From assembly GCF_001907195.1 (NCBI RefSeq), contig NZ_LVWA01000005.1:248001-312000 (forward strand): a stretch of DNA of 64,000 nucleotides, in the 5' to 3' direction. This stretch comes from Pontibacter flavimaris (GTDB taxonomy: Bacteria; Bacteroidota; Bacteroidia; Cytophagales; Hymenobacteraceae). Below, piece by piece: positions 9,920 through 18,589 of the stretch (the first letter of the stretch is position 1; each line of letters starts with the position of its first letter). A program made the translations under genes and the position numbers. The notes beneath the pieces are model-generated. The model was not told where the DNA came from. It was given only the letters and a program-made list of their open reading frames with translations, and searched no databases.

Positions 9920-10852
9920 TCACCGATGACCTAGGCCCAGGCGGAACTGTTTTGCCCGCCCCTTGCGGGCCACCAGGTATGCGTTCACGTCCTTGTGCTT
10001 GAGGTAGAAGGAGGAGAGGTCCCTGCTGTTCGGCTCCGAGCGCAGGAGCCGCTCCGTCGCGCGCCTTCCCGGCTGGTCCTGGTCGAGGAAGAGGAGTACT
10101 TTCTGGTGCTGGCCGAGCACCTCCAGGCTCTTGCCCAACTGAGACAGGGAGTTGAGAACAAGGAAGTTGGAGGTGTGCCTGAGGTGAGGGCGCAGTTCAA
10201 GGAGGGAGAGGAAGTCCATGAAGCCCTCCAGCAGGCAGACGGTACCTTTCCCCTTATCTATGAAGGTGATATCCTTGGGGGAAGAAGAACCCTTGAACCA
10301 GCTGTTGCGCAGCTCATAGCCGCCGGAGCGGTTGGCAAAGCCGACGGCCTCATACTGCCTCTCGCCGATGGTAAAGCTTACCTCCCGGCAATAGGGGCTT
10401 GCTGTCCCCATCGAGATACCTCGGTGCTGCAGGTAAGCCGACAGAGGACTCCCTGCCTCCATTGGCTTTGCCTCCAGCACCCGGATAGTAGTGAGAGAGT
10501 CGGTTTCTCTGACCGGACTTTTGCCGTGACCTAAACTTTTTTTGGCGCGAATGGGATGGAAAGTGCTCGAGGATGAAGAGAAAGAATTTGATGCAAGCAA
10601 CTGAATGACCTCCCGGATAGAGGCCGTGCGGTGCAGGCGCATGGCCAGGTCGAAGACCTTGCCGCCCTCGCCCGTGCCGTGGTCGTACCAGCGGTTAAGC
10701 CGGGTGTTGACTTTAAAGGAGGGCGTACGCTCTGGGGCACGAATCGGGGAGATGTACCACCAGTCCAGGCCATTTTTCCTTGCGGGCTGAAATCCCTGTC
10801 TTGCCAGGAAGTCGGTGATGGCTAATTCATCGTTGATTTGCCGGATGTTCAT
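9920..10852 (-). CDS. CHC2/TOPRIM primase-like protein of a mobile element
   Basis: The N-terminal part matches a DNA-primase zinc-binding-like region (FLARQGFQPARKNGLDWWYISPIRAPERTPSF, key words ISPIR-PERTPSF and WYDHGTGEGGK). The usual CHC2 zinc ligands are missing. The middle and end form a TOPRIM-like fold (CLLEGFMDFLSLLEL, then VLLFLDQDQPG). I chose ATG at 10852 (MNIRQINDELAITDFL) over an earlier ATG at 10888 because the known family begins near this point. It gives 310 residues. Such proteins occur beside mob genes on Bacteroidota mobilisable elements and probably help second-strand replication. Confidence 0.8.
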   Translation of the reverse strand: MNIRQINDELAITDFLARQGFQPARKNGLDWWYISPIRAPERTPSFKVNTRLNRWYDHGTGEGGKVFDLAMRLHRTASIREVIQLLASNSFSSSSSTFHPIRAKKSLGHGKSPVRETDSLTTIRVLEAKPMEAGSPLSAYLQHRGISMGTASPYCREVSFTIGERQYEAVGFANRSGGYELRNSWFKGSSSPKDITFIDKGKGTVCLLEGFMDFLSLLELRPHLRHTSNFLVLNSLSQLGKSLEVLGQHQKVLLFLDQDQPGRRATERLLRSEPNSRDLSSFYLKHKDVNAYLVARKGRAKQFRLGLGHR

Positions 10853-10888
10853 CTTGTCTTCTTGTTTGCAAGCATGAAAACACATCAT

Positions 10889-11113
10889 TCTAATAGCAGC
10901 CCCATCCGATCGGAAAGAACTGCTGAAAGAAGCTATGATGTGAGGCCGGAAACATCATACCCTGGAAGGGGTAGATCTTTAGGCCGGGGCCCTGACTCAC
11001 CCGGTAACAAAGGCGCCAGGCCATGTGGCGCGGGCGGAGAACAGCCTGTCGCGGAGGCTGCCACTTCCACCCGCACGGAAGCATGTGTAGAGCCGAGTGT
11101 GGGAAAAGGCGTG
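10889..11113. other. GC-rich intergenic stretch, no gene seen
   Basis: About 225 bp between the primase-like and HTH genes. No convincing frame, RNA or strong repeat is visible. It may hold the promoter of the primase-mob operon. Confidence 0.3.
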
Positions 11114-11449
11114 TTAGGCTTTTCCTTTTCCGATGAGCAGGTGTTGCCCCGCCTCCTCCTGAATCTCGGAAACAGTTTTCTTTCGGCCTTTGCGCACCCA
11201 CGCATCCAGCTCTGTTTTGTAGAAGTAGAGGCGCTTGCCCCGTTTGTTGAAAGGAACCTCCCGGTGGCAGACCTTCACGTAGAGGGTGGAAACGGAAAGG
11301 TGGAGGAAGGCAGCGGCCTGCGTGACGTTGAAGATGGTCTCTGTGTCCTGCGGGGGCTGGTGCTCGGTGAGCAGCAGTTCCAGGCGGTCCATTTTCTCGT
11401 GGAGCAGGCGCATGGCCTGGGGCAGTTGGTCGAACGTGTAATTATCCAT
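11114..11449 (-). CDS. Helix-turn-helix (excisionase-like) DNA-binding protein
   Basis: The 111-residue protein has an N-terminal coiled segment (LPQAMRLLHEKMDRLELLL) and an HTH_17/MerR-like domain at about residues 40-90 (FNVTQAAAFLHLSVSTLYVKV, then PFNKRGKRLYFYKTELDAWV). Proteins of this kind act as excisionases or regulators in Bacteroidota integrative elements. It lies at the head of the mobilisation cluster. Confidence 0.82.
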   Translation of the reverse strand: MDNYTFDQLPQAMRLLHEKMDRLELLLTEHQPPQDTETIFNVTQAAAFLHLSVSTLYVKVCHREVPFNKRGKRLYFYKTELDAWVRKGRKKTVSEIQEEAGQHLLIGKGKA

Positions 11450-11538
11450 GACAGTGTTTGTTTTGGTTTACACTGCAATGGTAAATGGATTGTTTACAGG
11501 GTTACAAGAAGGTAATCCCGTATCCTGCTCGTATCCTA

Positions 11539-12507
11539 CTAAGAGTTATAGTTTTTCTGCGTACGGATCACCGGGATAACGGCGTAGGTACCGTCTGGTT
11601 GCTTCCGCACGTCCAGGATGGGCGACTGGCAGGGCTTAGCATTGGAGGAGATGATGGCGGCCAGGTAGCCCGCCGGCAGGGTTCTCTGTCGCTTGCGATA
11701 CACGTAGGCGAAGTGCCTGGAGATCCAATCCTCGAGGTTAGATTTGAGGCAGCCCACGATGAGGTTGGCCTCGTAGAGCTGCTTGAAGGCGTCTGCCAGC
11801 TGATTGCCGTTCCCATGGAAAACGAGCGGGGCGGCAGGGGAGGCGTTTTCCCGCAAGAGGGGCAGTAACTGTTCCTGGTCCTGCGGGGAGAAATACCCTT
11901 TGAGGATGTGGAAGAACTCCTCCGCCATCCCTTCCACAAAGCGCGGGATGCTGTTAACCCGCTTGTTGGACAGGGGAGACGACGGGGTATTCCCTTGTGC
12001 CTGATCAGGAGGAACCAGACTGTTGATGCGCTGCCTCAGGGAGGCGAGCAACGACTCCCTGAGCCTCACCGAGTCACCTAAGTCATCGACAAACGTCTCC
12101 TCAATCAAGACGTGGGAGTGTACCGGGCTGAGGTTCTGGACGACAAAGAGCTTATCCAGGCCGACCATGAAAACATACCCCGAAGGGAAATCCTCCCAGC
12201 GGAAATCAGAGGAGTAGTTGTGGTAATTTACCCAAAAGGTATTGAAACGATCCTCCACCGTTTGGAGCAGGTCATCGGCCGAACGTAGCTGGGCGGTGTC
12301 AAGGGAAACGAGGTCGAGGGTAGCCAGGTCGGAGAGAAGCCTGAGCTCGCTCACGAAGATAGAGGGCGCATCATGGGGCGTCTCATGGCGGATGTCATAG
12401 GCTGCCACTTCCCTGATTTGAACAGGGGATCCTTGGCGCACCTTCCTTTGCGTGACACGGAGCTGAAAGGTCTGTAGGCGGGTCAGGAACTTCTTCAGGT
12501 GTTTCAT
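11539..12507 (-). CDS. Mobile-element protein of unknown function (322 aa)
   Basis: I do not recognise the family for sure. The C-terminal 100 residues (LVFHGNGNQLADAFKQLYEANLIVGCLKSNLEDWISRHFAYVYRK, in part) look like the RteC-type tail found on Bacteroidota elements, where an element-specific wHTH-like domain follows a variable N-terminus. No signal peptide or membrane segment is present. The position upstream of the HTH gene suggests regulation or replication of the element. Confidence 0.65.
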   Translation of the reverse strand: MKHLKKFLTRLQTFQLRVTQRKVRQGSPVQIREVAAYDIRHETPHDAPSIFVSELRLLSDLATLDLVSLDTAQLRSADDLLQTVEDRFNTFWVNYHNYSSDFRWEDFPSGYVFMVGLDKLFVVQNLSPVHSHVLIEETFVDDLGDSVRLRESLLASLRQRINSLVPPDQAQGNTPSSPLSNKRVNSIPRFVEGMAEEFFHILKGYFSPQDQEQLLPLLRENASPAAPLVFHGNGNQLADAFKQLYEANLIVGCLKSNLEDWISRHFAYVYRKRQRTLPAGYLAAIISSNAKPCQSPILDVRKQPDGTYAVIPVIRTQKNYNS

Positions 12508-12769
12508 GGCGCATCTGGCATCGTAGATTCACTCTCCGCCTGCACTTCCCAGGTCTGGAGGCCTCTGGTCCAGGCAAGCTTGAACCAGCCTCAGGCGGTG
12601 CAGTCCTGGAGGAGTCGAAACTTATTTATACGAGGATTAATAAATTAGTATATATTGATAGTGAGAATACGTGGTGGCAAGTTTACGGAAGCGCCAGACG
12701 GTTTTGCCGAAGGCTGGTGGATGCCTGCTGTGGTCAGAAATAACGATACGAAACTTGTGGTGTGGCGGC

Positions 12770-13894
12770 TTAGAAGAAGTGCGTCTTTTTTCTGAAAGAA
12801 AGTGTCTCTTTGTCTACTTCTTCTAAAAGGTCATCGGGAAGGTTTACCTGTGGGTCATACCAATCGGTTTTTTGCTCGGCCCAGATCAGCCACTCCCTCC
12901 ATTGCGGAGTGGGAGAAGGTGTGTCCTCAGCTTGTTGGGCTACGGCGGCGATGTAGGACCGTAGCAGCTGCGCCTCATGCCAGCGCTTTGCCTGCAGCAG
13001 CAGTTCCTTAAAGCTGTTCAGCTCCTGCTCCTTGCGCGCCTGCTGTTCCCGCAGGGCCCGCTCCTTTTCCAAGCGGGCCCCCTCAGCCTTCTGACACGCA
13101 AGACGCCACTCCTCCTCTTTCTGAGTTTTCCATTCCAGATAGGCGATGACGGCAGAGAGCCTGCTTTCCAATGGAATCTTGCCGTCTTGCCACTCTTTTT
13201 GTTTCCAGGAGGGGCCGATCTTCAGCACGAGGGTACCTGTTGGGGAGTAGTCGTAGGAGTAGTTTCCGGGCATGATCTCATCTGATCGCATTAGCTTTTC
13301 CCGGATAGCGACCTCAAACTTCTCTTCTCTGACTTGGATGTAGGTTTGTGAGCCGCAGACCACGCAGCGGTGCCCCCTGGCCTGAAGCGCTCTGATGAGC
13401 GTATCCATCAGGCGATACGTCCGGTCGGGACACTGCCTGGAAACCTTTATTTCCAGGTTGCCATGCGAGGTGTTGATCAGCCCGGTGAAACGGTATGTGG
13501 AGGTTCGCACCTCGATGTCAGCTTTGGCAGCGGCTACGAGCTTGTCCGGGTTCATAAGCCGGTGCGGTACCTGCAAAAGCTTTTGCAGGTCGTGTTCGAC
13601 TTCTCGCTTCAAAAGCTCCAGGGGGCTAGAAGGAGCTGCTGCCTTCGCACCGGCAAGGGTATTGAAATCTACTTCCTGCGCTACCGTTTCACTATCGGGA
13701 AGTGTGGGGATAGGGACTTGCTTCCCGGCCCTGATGCGTTGCCAGTGCCCAGACATTGGCAGCGGGATCTGCAGCTTCTTACATTGCTTCCGCAGTGCAT
13801 AGTCTGAAACGTTGTACTTCTAAGAAAGGGAGGAGATAGGGGCTGACCATACCTGCTGGTACAGTTCCTGCCTGGTAACTTGATTGCTTTTCAT
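12770..13894 (-). pseudogene. Conserved protein of mobile DNA, interrupted by in-frame TAG at codon 25
   Basis: From ATG at 13894 the frame reads MKSNQVTRQELYQQVWSAPISSLS, hits TAG at 13820-13822, then continues in the same frame with KYNVSDYALRKQCKKLQIPLP and MSGHWQRIRAGKQVPIP. This is the hallmark start of a widespread uncharacterised family (W-S-x-P, K-x-Y-x-V-S-D, C-K-x-L-x-I-P-x-P, G-x-W). An ORF finder would start it at 13756, cutting off the HTH-like N-terminus. AAG to TAG is one substitution. The remainder (to 12770) has a central alpha/beta region and a charged coiled coil (EKERALREQQARKEQEL). Function is unknown. It is either a recently broken gene or a base error. Confidence 0.75.
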
Positions 13895-14046
13895 TGATTT
13901 GATACATATTGTCTCAACTTGATTACAAAAAATAATTGCTAAGGGTTGACATAGAGGTAATCAGCTTCGGAGGGAATTAATAGGAAAAGGCTGAAGCCAG
14001 TTGTCAAGTAGAATTCTGACAGCTGGCTCCAGCATATAAGAATTGA

Positions 14047-16596
14047 TTACAGCCTCGGATCCACCGACTCGCTCTCCAGTGCCAGCACACCGAACACACA
14101 CTCGTGCACCCGACGTAGTGGCTCCTGCCTTACAAAGCGCTCCAGCGACTCCAGCCCCAGCGCGAACTCCTGCAGGGCCAGCTCGCGCTTGGCCTTTACG
14201 TGGCGCTGCTTGAGCCGCTCCAAGTTTCCGCCCAGGTCGTATTCCGGCCCGTAGATGATGCGCAGGTACTCGCTGCCGCGGCACTTCATGGCCGGCTGTA
14301 TCAGCCTGTCCCGGAAGGTGGGCACAAAGTCCAGCGGCTTGACCACCATGCCCTCGCCGCCGCCGGCTGTCAGCTCCGTCCACCAATTGACAGTGGCGCT
14401 GACACTGGCTTCATCCTCCAGGTCCACCAGGCGGTGGCTGGTCATGAGCAGGTAATGTTCATCCTGACTGCAAATGTTGCTTATTTGCTCCATGTGCCAG
14501 GTATGCGGCTGGTTTGCGTGCACCTTTCCCTCTGTGGCCAAAATGTGGAAGGGAGCAAACGACATCCCTTCAATCCCTTCCGTTTCGCTGGTATAGTGAT
14601 GGTAGGAGGTGATGTACTTGTCGATGGCCTCGGACCGATCCTTGACACTTTCCAGCATACCGCTTACCTCCAGCCCGCGTGCTAATGCCTGCTGCAGTAC
14701 CTCGGCTGCGCGTACCAAGCTATTGGAGGCCGAAGCCCCCACCGCCGCATACTGGTTTACGATCAGGTCCTTTGCCTTGGAGGACCAGGGTAGCAGCTCT
14801 CCGTCCAGGCATACCCAATCGGTGCCGAAGCCATCCCAGAAATCCGCTGCTGTCAACGCTTTTTGTAGCACTTCCAGGAAGGCGGCCTCTGTGGCCATGT
14901 CGGTAAAGAACCGACGGCCTGTACGGGTATAGATAATACCAGGCGCCGGATACTGCATGCCGAAGCGCTTGACGGCTACTTCCGGGTCTTTGCATACGAT
15001 AGCTACTGCGCGGGAACCCATATGCTTCTCTTCACAGATCAGCTGCCTTACGCCGTGTTTGCGGTAATAGGCGAATACTTCCAGCGGGTGCTCCAGGTAC
15101 TCGGGTAGTGCGCTGGTTTCCGGAGGCGACATGGTGGGAGGGAGATAAACCAGCCACTTGGGATCGATAGCAAACCGGCTCATTACCTCCAGGGCCGCGA
15201 CTGCGTTCTCCTCACGCACGATCACCCGCTTGCCTATACCTGTCTCCACAATGTACTTCTCCCGCACCAAACGAACATCTAGCATATCATCTTCTGGTTG
15301 CAGCGCTGCGCTCTCTTCAGTAGGCTCCGGTAATACAGGCCTTACGGGCTCAGCGTATACAGCCTGGCTTTCCACCGAAATGGTTTCCCGCTCCGGATAG
15401 CGCAAGGCAGTGAGCTTGCCTCCGAACACGCAGCCGGTGTCGATGTTAAGCGTATTGTTGAGCCAGTCGATGCCCGGTACAGGCGTATGGCCGTAGACCA
15501 CCATGGCTTTGCCACGGTAGCCCTTGGCCCAGTCATGTCGCACCGGCAGTCCGAACTCGTCCACCTCGCCGGTTGTCTCGCCATAAAGGCAGAAGGCCCG
15601 TACCGCGGCGGCGGCTCGACCGTGCATCTCCTCTGGCAGGCCGGCATGTGCCACCACCAGTTTTCCTTCGTCCAGCACATAGTGAGCGATTAGGCTGTCG
15701 AGGAAGTCTCTTACTTCTGCTTTGAAGGCTTCGGAGGCAGAGGCTAGCTGCTGCACCGTCTTCTCCAACCCGTGCGCCAGGCTCACGTTCTTGCCCTGCA
15801 GGTAGCGCAGGAGCTTATCGTCGTGGTTGCCGCGGATGCAGAGGGCAGTACCGCTGCTGACCATGTCCATCACCAGGCGCAGCACTTCGGGGGATTTGGG
15901 CCCGCGATCGGTCAGGTCGCCCAGGAAAATAGCTTTCCGGCCGGCAGGAGCCTGTACATGATAACGACCGTCTGCACCGCTGCTTAAAGTATAGCCGAGC
16001 TTTGTCAGGAGCTCCTGCAGCTCATCGAAACAGCCGTGCACGTCGCCGATGATGTCAAACGGGCCGGTTTCTTCCCTTTTATTGTTCCAAAGCGGCTGTC
16101 GCACGATTCGTAGCTCCTCCTCAGGGTCCACCACATAAGTGTAGCCAAAGCCCTCTCGTTTGATAGACTTGAGGGTGCGGCGGTACATGTCGTAGTGTTT
16201 CTCGATGACCTGACGGCCGAAGTTACGATCCGTGCGCAGCTCGTGCCGCTCCTGCAGCTTACGGATAGGGGTATCCAGCACAATGGCGGCTGCCAGGGCG
16301 TAGTTGTCCTTGGCCAGCTGGACGAGTTTGGCGCGGTCATCCTTGTGCAGGTTGAGGGCGTCGATCACCGTCAGCTTGCCCCGCTTCAGGCGCTTGGCAG
16401 CTAAAAAGTTCAGCACCTCGAAGGCATCGCCGGTGGCGCTCAAGTCGTTTTCGTCATCTGACACCAAGGCGCGGCAGTAGTCGGAGGAGATAACCTCCGT
16501 GACTGAAAAATATTTCCGGGCAAAAGTGCTCTTGCCGGCGCTGCTTGGCCCCACCAGCAGGACCAGGGCTATTTCGGGTAATTTTATTTCTTTCAT
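14047..16596 (-). CDS. pnkp: Bacterial polynucleotide kinase-phosphatase-ligase Pnkp
   Basis: The 849-residue protein has the three Pnkp domains in order. The kinase P-loop is GPSSAGKST (residues 16-24). The metallophosphatase has GDVHGC near residue 180, GDLTDRGP and GNHDD near 255. The C-terminal adenylyltransferase/ligase domain has EEKHMGSRA near residue 520 as the lysine nucleophile motif. Pnkp heals 2',3'-cyclic phosphate and 5'-OH ends of cleaved RNA and, with Hen1, seals them. Its ATG overlaps the hen1 stop by 4 bp (ATGA), so the pair is coupled. It is the last gene of the minus-strand RNA-repair operon. About 150 bp after its stop (13.9-14.05 kb) hold nothing else recognisable. Confidence 0.96.
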   Translation of the reverse strand: MKEIKLPEIALVLLVGPSSAGKSTFARKYFSVTEVISSDYCRALVSDDENDLSATGDAFEVLNFLAAKRLKRGKLTVIDALNLHKDDRAKLVQLAKDNYALAAAIVLDTPIRKLQERHELRTDRNFGRQVIEKHYDMYRRTLKSIKREGFGYTYVVDPEEELRIVRQPLWNNKREETGPFDIIGDVHGCFDELQELLTKLGYTLSSGADGRYHVQAPAGRKAIFLGDLTDRGPKSPEVLRLVMDMVSSGTALCIRGNHDDKLLRYLQGKNVSLAHGLEKTVQQLASASEAFKAEVRDFLDSLIAHYVLDEGKLVVAHAGLPEEMHGRAAAAVRAFCLYGETTGEVDEFGLPVRHDWAKGYRGKAMVVYGHTPVPGIDWLNNTLNIDTGCVFGGKLTALRYPERETISVESQAVYAEPVRPVLPEPTEESAALQPEDDMLDVRLVREKYIVETGIGKRVIVREENAVAALEVMSRFAIDPKWLVYLPPTMSPPETSALPEYLEHPLEVFAYYRKHGVRQLICEEKHMGSRAVAIVCKDPEVAVKRFGMQYPAPGIIYTRTGRRFFTDMATEAAFLEVLQKALTAADFWDGFGTDWVCLDGELLPWSSKAKDLIVNQYAAVGASASNSLVRAAEVLQQALARGLEVSGMLESVKDRSEAIDKYITSYHHYTSETEGIEGMSFAPFHILATEGKVHANQPHTWHMEQISNICSQDEHYLLMTSHRLVDLEDEASVSATVNWWTELTAGGGEGMVVKPLDFVPTFRDRLIQPAMKCRGSEYLRIIYGPEYDLGGNLERLKQRHVKAKRELALQEFALGLESLERFVRQEPLRRVHECVFGVLALESESVDPRL

Positions 16597-17969
16597 GCTT
16601 GTTTCATCTTTTTAAATACCGCCAGCTGGGAAGGAGCGCCTATAGCGGGCTCTTCCTGACCGACCGGCTCTATCGTCACCTCATAGCCAAAACTGCGGCA
16701 AATGTGGTCGCACCAATTACTGAACTCTTCCCGCGTCCACTCAAAGCGATGGTCCTCGTGGCGGAAGGCCTCTGCATCCAGCTTCTCATAGCGCACGTTG
16801 TACTCAGTGTTGGGTGTGGAGAGCACCACCGTATCCGGGGCAGCATAACCAAAAACCACACGCTCCATCGCCGGCAGCCTTTCCTCGTCCAGGTGCTCAA
16901 TTACCTCCACCATCGCCACGGCGTCATAGCCCTTCAACCGCTCGTCGAGATAGGTCACCGACCCCTGAAATAGGGAGAGCCGCTCGCGAAGGGCAGGGGA
17001 GGCCTCGTCCAGGTGCAGGTTCTCCTTGGCCAGCTGCAGTTCCGAGAAGGAAACGTCCATGCCCGTAATCTTCAGGAACTGCCCCTCGCGCAGCAGGAGC
17101 TGGAGTAACTTGCCTGAGCCGCAGCCCAGGTCCAGCACGCGCTGTGCCCTGCTCTCTTTCAGGCGCTCAAAGGCACGCAGGAGGCGCTGTTGATGCAGGC
17201 TCTCCTGTAGCAGCGACCGGTACTCACTTACCGGTAGAGCCTCTTCACCGGCCAGACGCAGGATGGCCTCATTGGCATAGGTGCGGAGGTTGCGCAGGAA
17301 GCGGCGGGTGATCCAGTCCCGCTCCGGGTGCTGTTCCAGCCAGCCCTGGCCTTTCTGCATGAGTATCTCGATGTCATGCTGGGAGACGTAGCTGTGCCGG
17401 CTGTTGTCGAGCACCGGGATGAGCACGTACGCATGCGTGAGCAGTTCCTGCAGCGTGCAGGTCTTGTGCAGCGTCAGGTTGATGTACTTACTCAGGCCCC
17501 AGGTGGGAAAAGCCGTGTCCAGCGGAATGGTTTCGACCTCCAGCTCATAGCCCAGTGGCACAAAGAGCCGCTCCACGGCCTCCAGATCCGCATCCACGCG
17601 CAGCGAACTGAGCCGCAGCGTGAAGGGCATGGGCGTCTGGGGCAAGTCCGGCCTGGGGTTGCACCTGCCGTTGAGCGCGGAGCCAAAGGCCTTGGAGATG
17701 GCCGAGCTCAGAAAAGAGTTACTGGTATAGGGCCGGTCGTTCACGTACTGGTCCTGCAGTGCGTAATTGCCTTTACGCACCCGCACTAAGTCGACCGGGT
17801 TGATGTCGAGCATCAAACAGGCAGTGCAGCGCGCGGCTGTGGCCTCGGGGTAAAATACGTGCGCCTTGCCCGCCGCCAGCTCCACGGACTGCACCTTGTC
17901 CGGGTGCTTGTGCAACAGGTAGCCCAAATCTGTGGCCGGGGTATGGGTGGTGGTGATTTCTAAGATCAT
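16593..17969 (-). CDS. hen1: RNA 3'-terminal 2'-O-methyltransferase Hen1
   Basis: The true start is ATG at 17969 (MILEITTTHTPATDLGYLL), the canonical bacterial Hen1 beginning; the open frame upstream covers Y-RNA sequence and is not coding. That gives 458 residues. The N-terminal ligase-activating domain includes HVFYPEATAARCTACLMLDI. The C-terminal methyltransferase has RVLDLGCGSGKLL (SAM), EVIEHLDEERL (metal-binding E-x-x-E-H) and TPNTEYN with HRFEWTREEF. Hen1 methylates the 3' terminal ribose before Pnkp seals the break, protecting the repaired RNA from repeat cleavage. It overlaps Pnkp by 4 bp. Confidence 0.96.
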   Translation of the reverse strand: MILEITTTHTPATDLGYLLHKHPDKVQSVELAAGKAHVFYPEATAARCTACLMLDINPVDLVRVRKGNYALQDQYVNDRPYTSNSFLSSAISKAFGSALNGRCNPRPDLPQTPMPFTLRLSSLRVDADLEAVERLFVPLGYELEVETIPLDTAFPTWGLSKYINLTLHKTCTLQELLTHAYVLIPVLDNSRHSYVSQHDIEILMQKGQGWLEQHPERDWITRRFLRNLRTYANEAILRLAGEEALPVSEYRSLLQESLHQQRLLRAFERLKESRAQRVLDLGCGSGKLLQLLLREGQFLKITGMDVSFSELQLAKENLHLDEASPALRERLSLFQGSVTYLDERLKGYDAVAMVEVIEHLDEERLPAMERVVFGYAAPDTVVLSTPNTEYNVRYEKLDAEAFRHEDHRFEWTREEFSNWCDHICRSFGYEVTIEPVGQEEPAIGAPSQLAVFKKMKQA

Positions 17970-18019
17970 GTGGAGTTCTCTTCTTTGGAGATATACTTGA
18001 AACTCAATATAAAACTTTT

Positions 18020-18059
18020 CCTGAAATACCCCTGGCTTACGGGCAGGGGCACCTTCAGG
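18020..18059 (-). other. Two-step hairpin between Y-RNA array and hen1
   Basis: On the transcribed strand CCTGAA and CCCCTG pair with CAGGGG and TTCAGG (6 bp plus 6 bp). It lies about 50 bp upstream of the hen1 ATG and 12 bp from the last Y-RNA. It could be a processing signal, a sixth degenerate Y-like RNA (it contains GGTGCC), or a hen1 leader element. There is no T-run, so it is not a standard terminator. Confidence 0.45.
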
Positions 18060-18070
18060 TAATAAGAAAG

Positions 18071-18203
18071 GAGCACAGGGCGACAGGCGGCCAGCGACAT
18101 GCTGCTCTACCAGCTGAGCTACACCCTTGCGGGTGGTGGGATTTGAACCCACGACCTGCCGAATCGCAATCGAAGTAACGCTGGCCTACGGCACCTGTTC
18201 CAG
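18071..18203 (-). ncRNA. Y RNA with tRNA-like module (YrlA-type), copy 5
   Basis: Outer stem: ACAGG (RNA 5' side, 18194-18198) with CCTGT (18075-18079). The Ro-binding side carries TGCCGTA and GTTACTTCG as in all copies. Inside is a circularly permuted tRNA-like module: T-arm GTGGGTTCAAATCCCAC (18136-18152), acceptor-like stem CACCC/GGGTG closed by a GCAA tetraloop (18122-18135), then a textbook D-arm TAGCTCAGCTGGTAGAGCA (18103-18121). There is no anticodon arm; the Y stem takes its place, as in known YrlA RNAs. Confidence 0.85.
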
Positions 18204-18207
18204 TTAG

Positions 18208-18281
18208 TATAGAGGCGATGAACAAATGGAGTTGTGTGTTGCGGGACAGGCGAAGTAACTCCATTTTACAGCACTCTATTT
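18208..18281 (-). ncRNA. Short Y RNA without tRNA-like module, copy 4
   Basis: Outer stem ATAGAG (274-279 of 18 kb) with CTCTAT (18209-18214). A 10-bp inner helix pairs AAATGGAGTT with AACTCCATTT (18257-18266 and 18224-18233). The 5' strand has TGCTGTA and the shared GTTACTTCG; the 3' strand has ATCGCC. The T-arm, acceptor and D-arm seen in the other four copies are absent, so this is the minimal Ro-binding form. It is probably co-transcribed with the array. Confidence 0.75.
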
Positions 18282-18285
18282 CATT

Positions 18286-18421
18286 AAAAGTGGGCGACAG
18301 GCGACAAAGGACCTAACCTTTTACAAGGCGTTGCTCTACCAGCTGAGCTACAAGGCCTATGGCCCTGGCAGGAATCGAACCTGCGGCACACGAAGTAACC
18401 CTTGTCTACGGCACCACTTTA
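18286..18421 (-). ncRNA. Y RNA with tRNA-like module (YrlA-type), copy 3
   Basis: Outer stem AAAGTGG (18414-18420) with CCACTTTT (18286-18293). TGCCGTA and GGTTACTTCG mark the Ro side and TGTCGCC the 3' strand. The permuted tRNA-like module is the cleanest of the array: T-arm GCAGGTTCGATTCCTGC (18368-18384), a full 7-bp acceptor CAGGGCC/GGCCTTG closed by ATA (18351-18367), and D-arm TAGCTCAGCTGGTAGAGCA (18332-18350). A tRNA finder may report this as a broken tRNA. Confidence 0.88.
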
Positions 18422-18431
18422 ATATGTAAAA

Positions 18432-18577
18432 TGAGCGGGCGACAGACGACCGGAGTGCTTTTATGACGTGTTGCCATTTACACCATTTCCGCTCCTGTGA
18501 AAGAAGCGAAAAGCAGGAGTCGAACCTGCATCATCCGAACCTGAATCGAAGTAACTCCGACCTACGGCACCGCTCAC
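18432..18577 (-). ncRNA. Y RNA with tRNA-like module (YrlA-type), copy 2
   Basis: Outer stem TGAGCGG (18570-18576) with CCGCTCA (18432-18438). TGCCGTAG and GTTACTTCG on the 5' side, TGTCGCC on the 3' side. T-arm GCAGGTTCGACTCCTGC (18513-18529); acceptor-like stem TCGCTTC with GGAGCGG (7 pairs including two G-U), linked by TTTCACA; D-arm-like ATGGTGTAAATGGCAACAC near 18466-18484. The order T-arm, 3' acceptor, loop, 5' acceptor, D-arm is a circular permutation of a tRNA. Confidence 0.83.
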
Positions 18578-18589
18578 TTTTGTGAAAGA

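Noticed and set aside
17970-18152. Open frame extending Hen1 upstream to 18152
   Set aside because: It runs through the last Y-RNA and spacer; Hen1 homologues begin at MILEITTTHTPATDLGYLL (17969).
18071-18577. Ordinary tRNA genes in the Y-RNA array
   Set aside because: T- and D-arms are present but in permuted order and no anticodon arm exists; each lies inside a separate closing stem.
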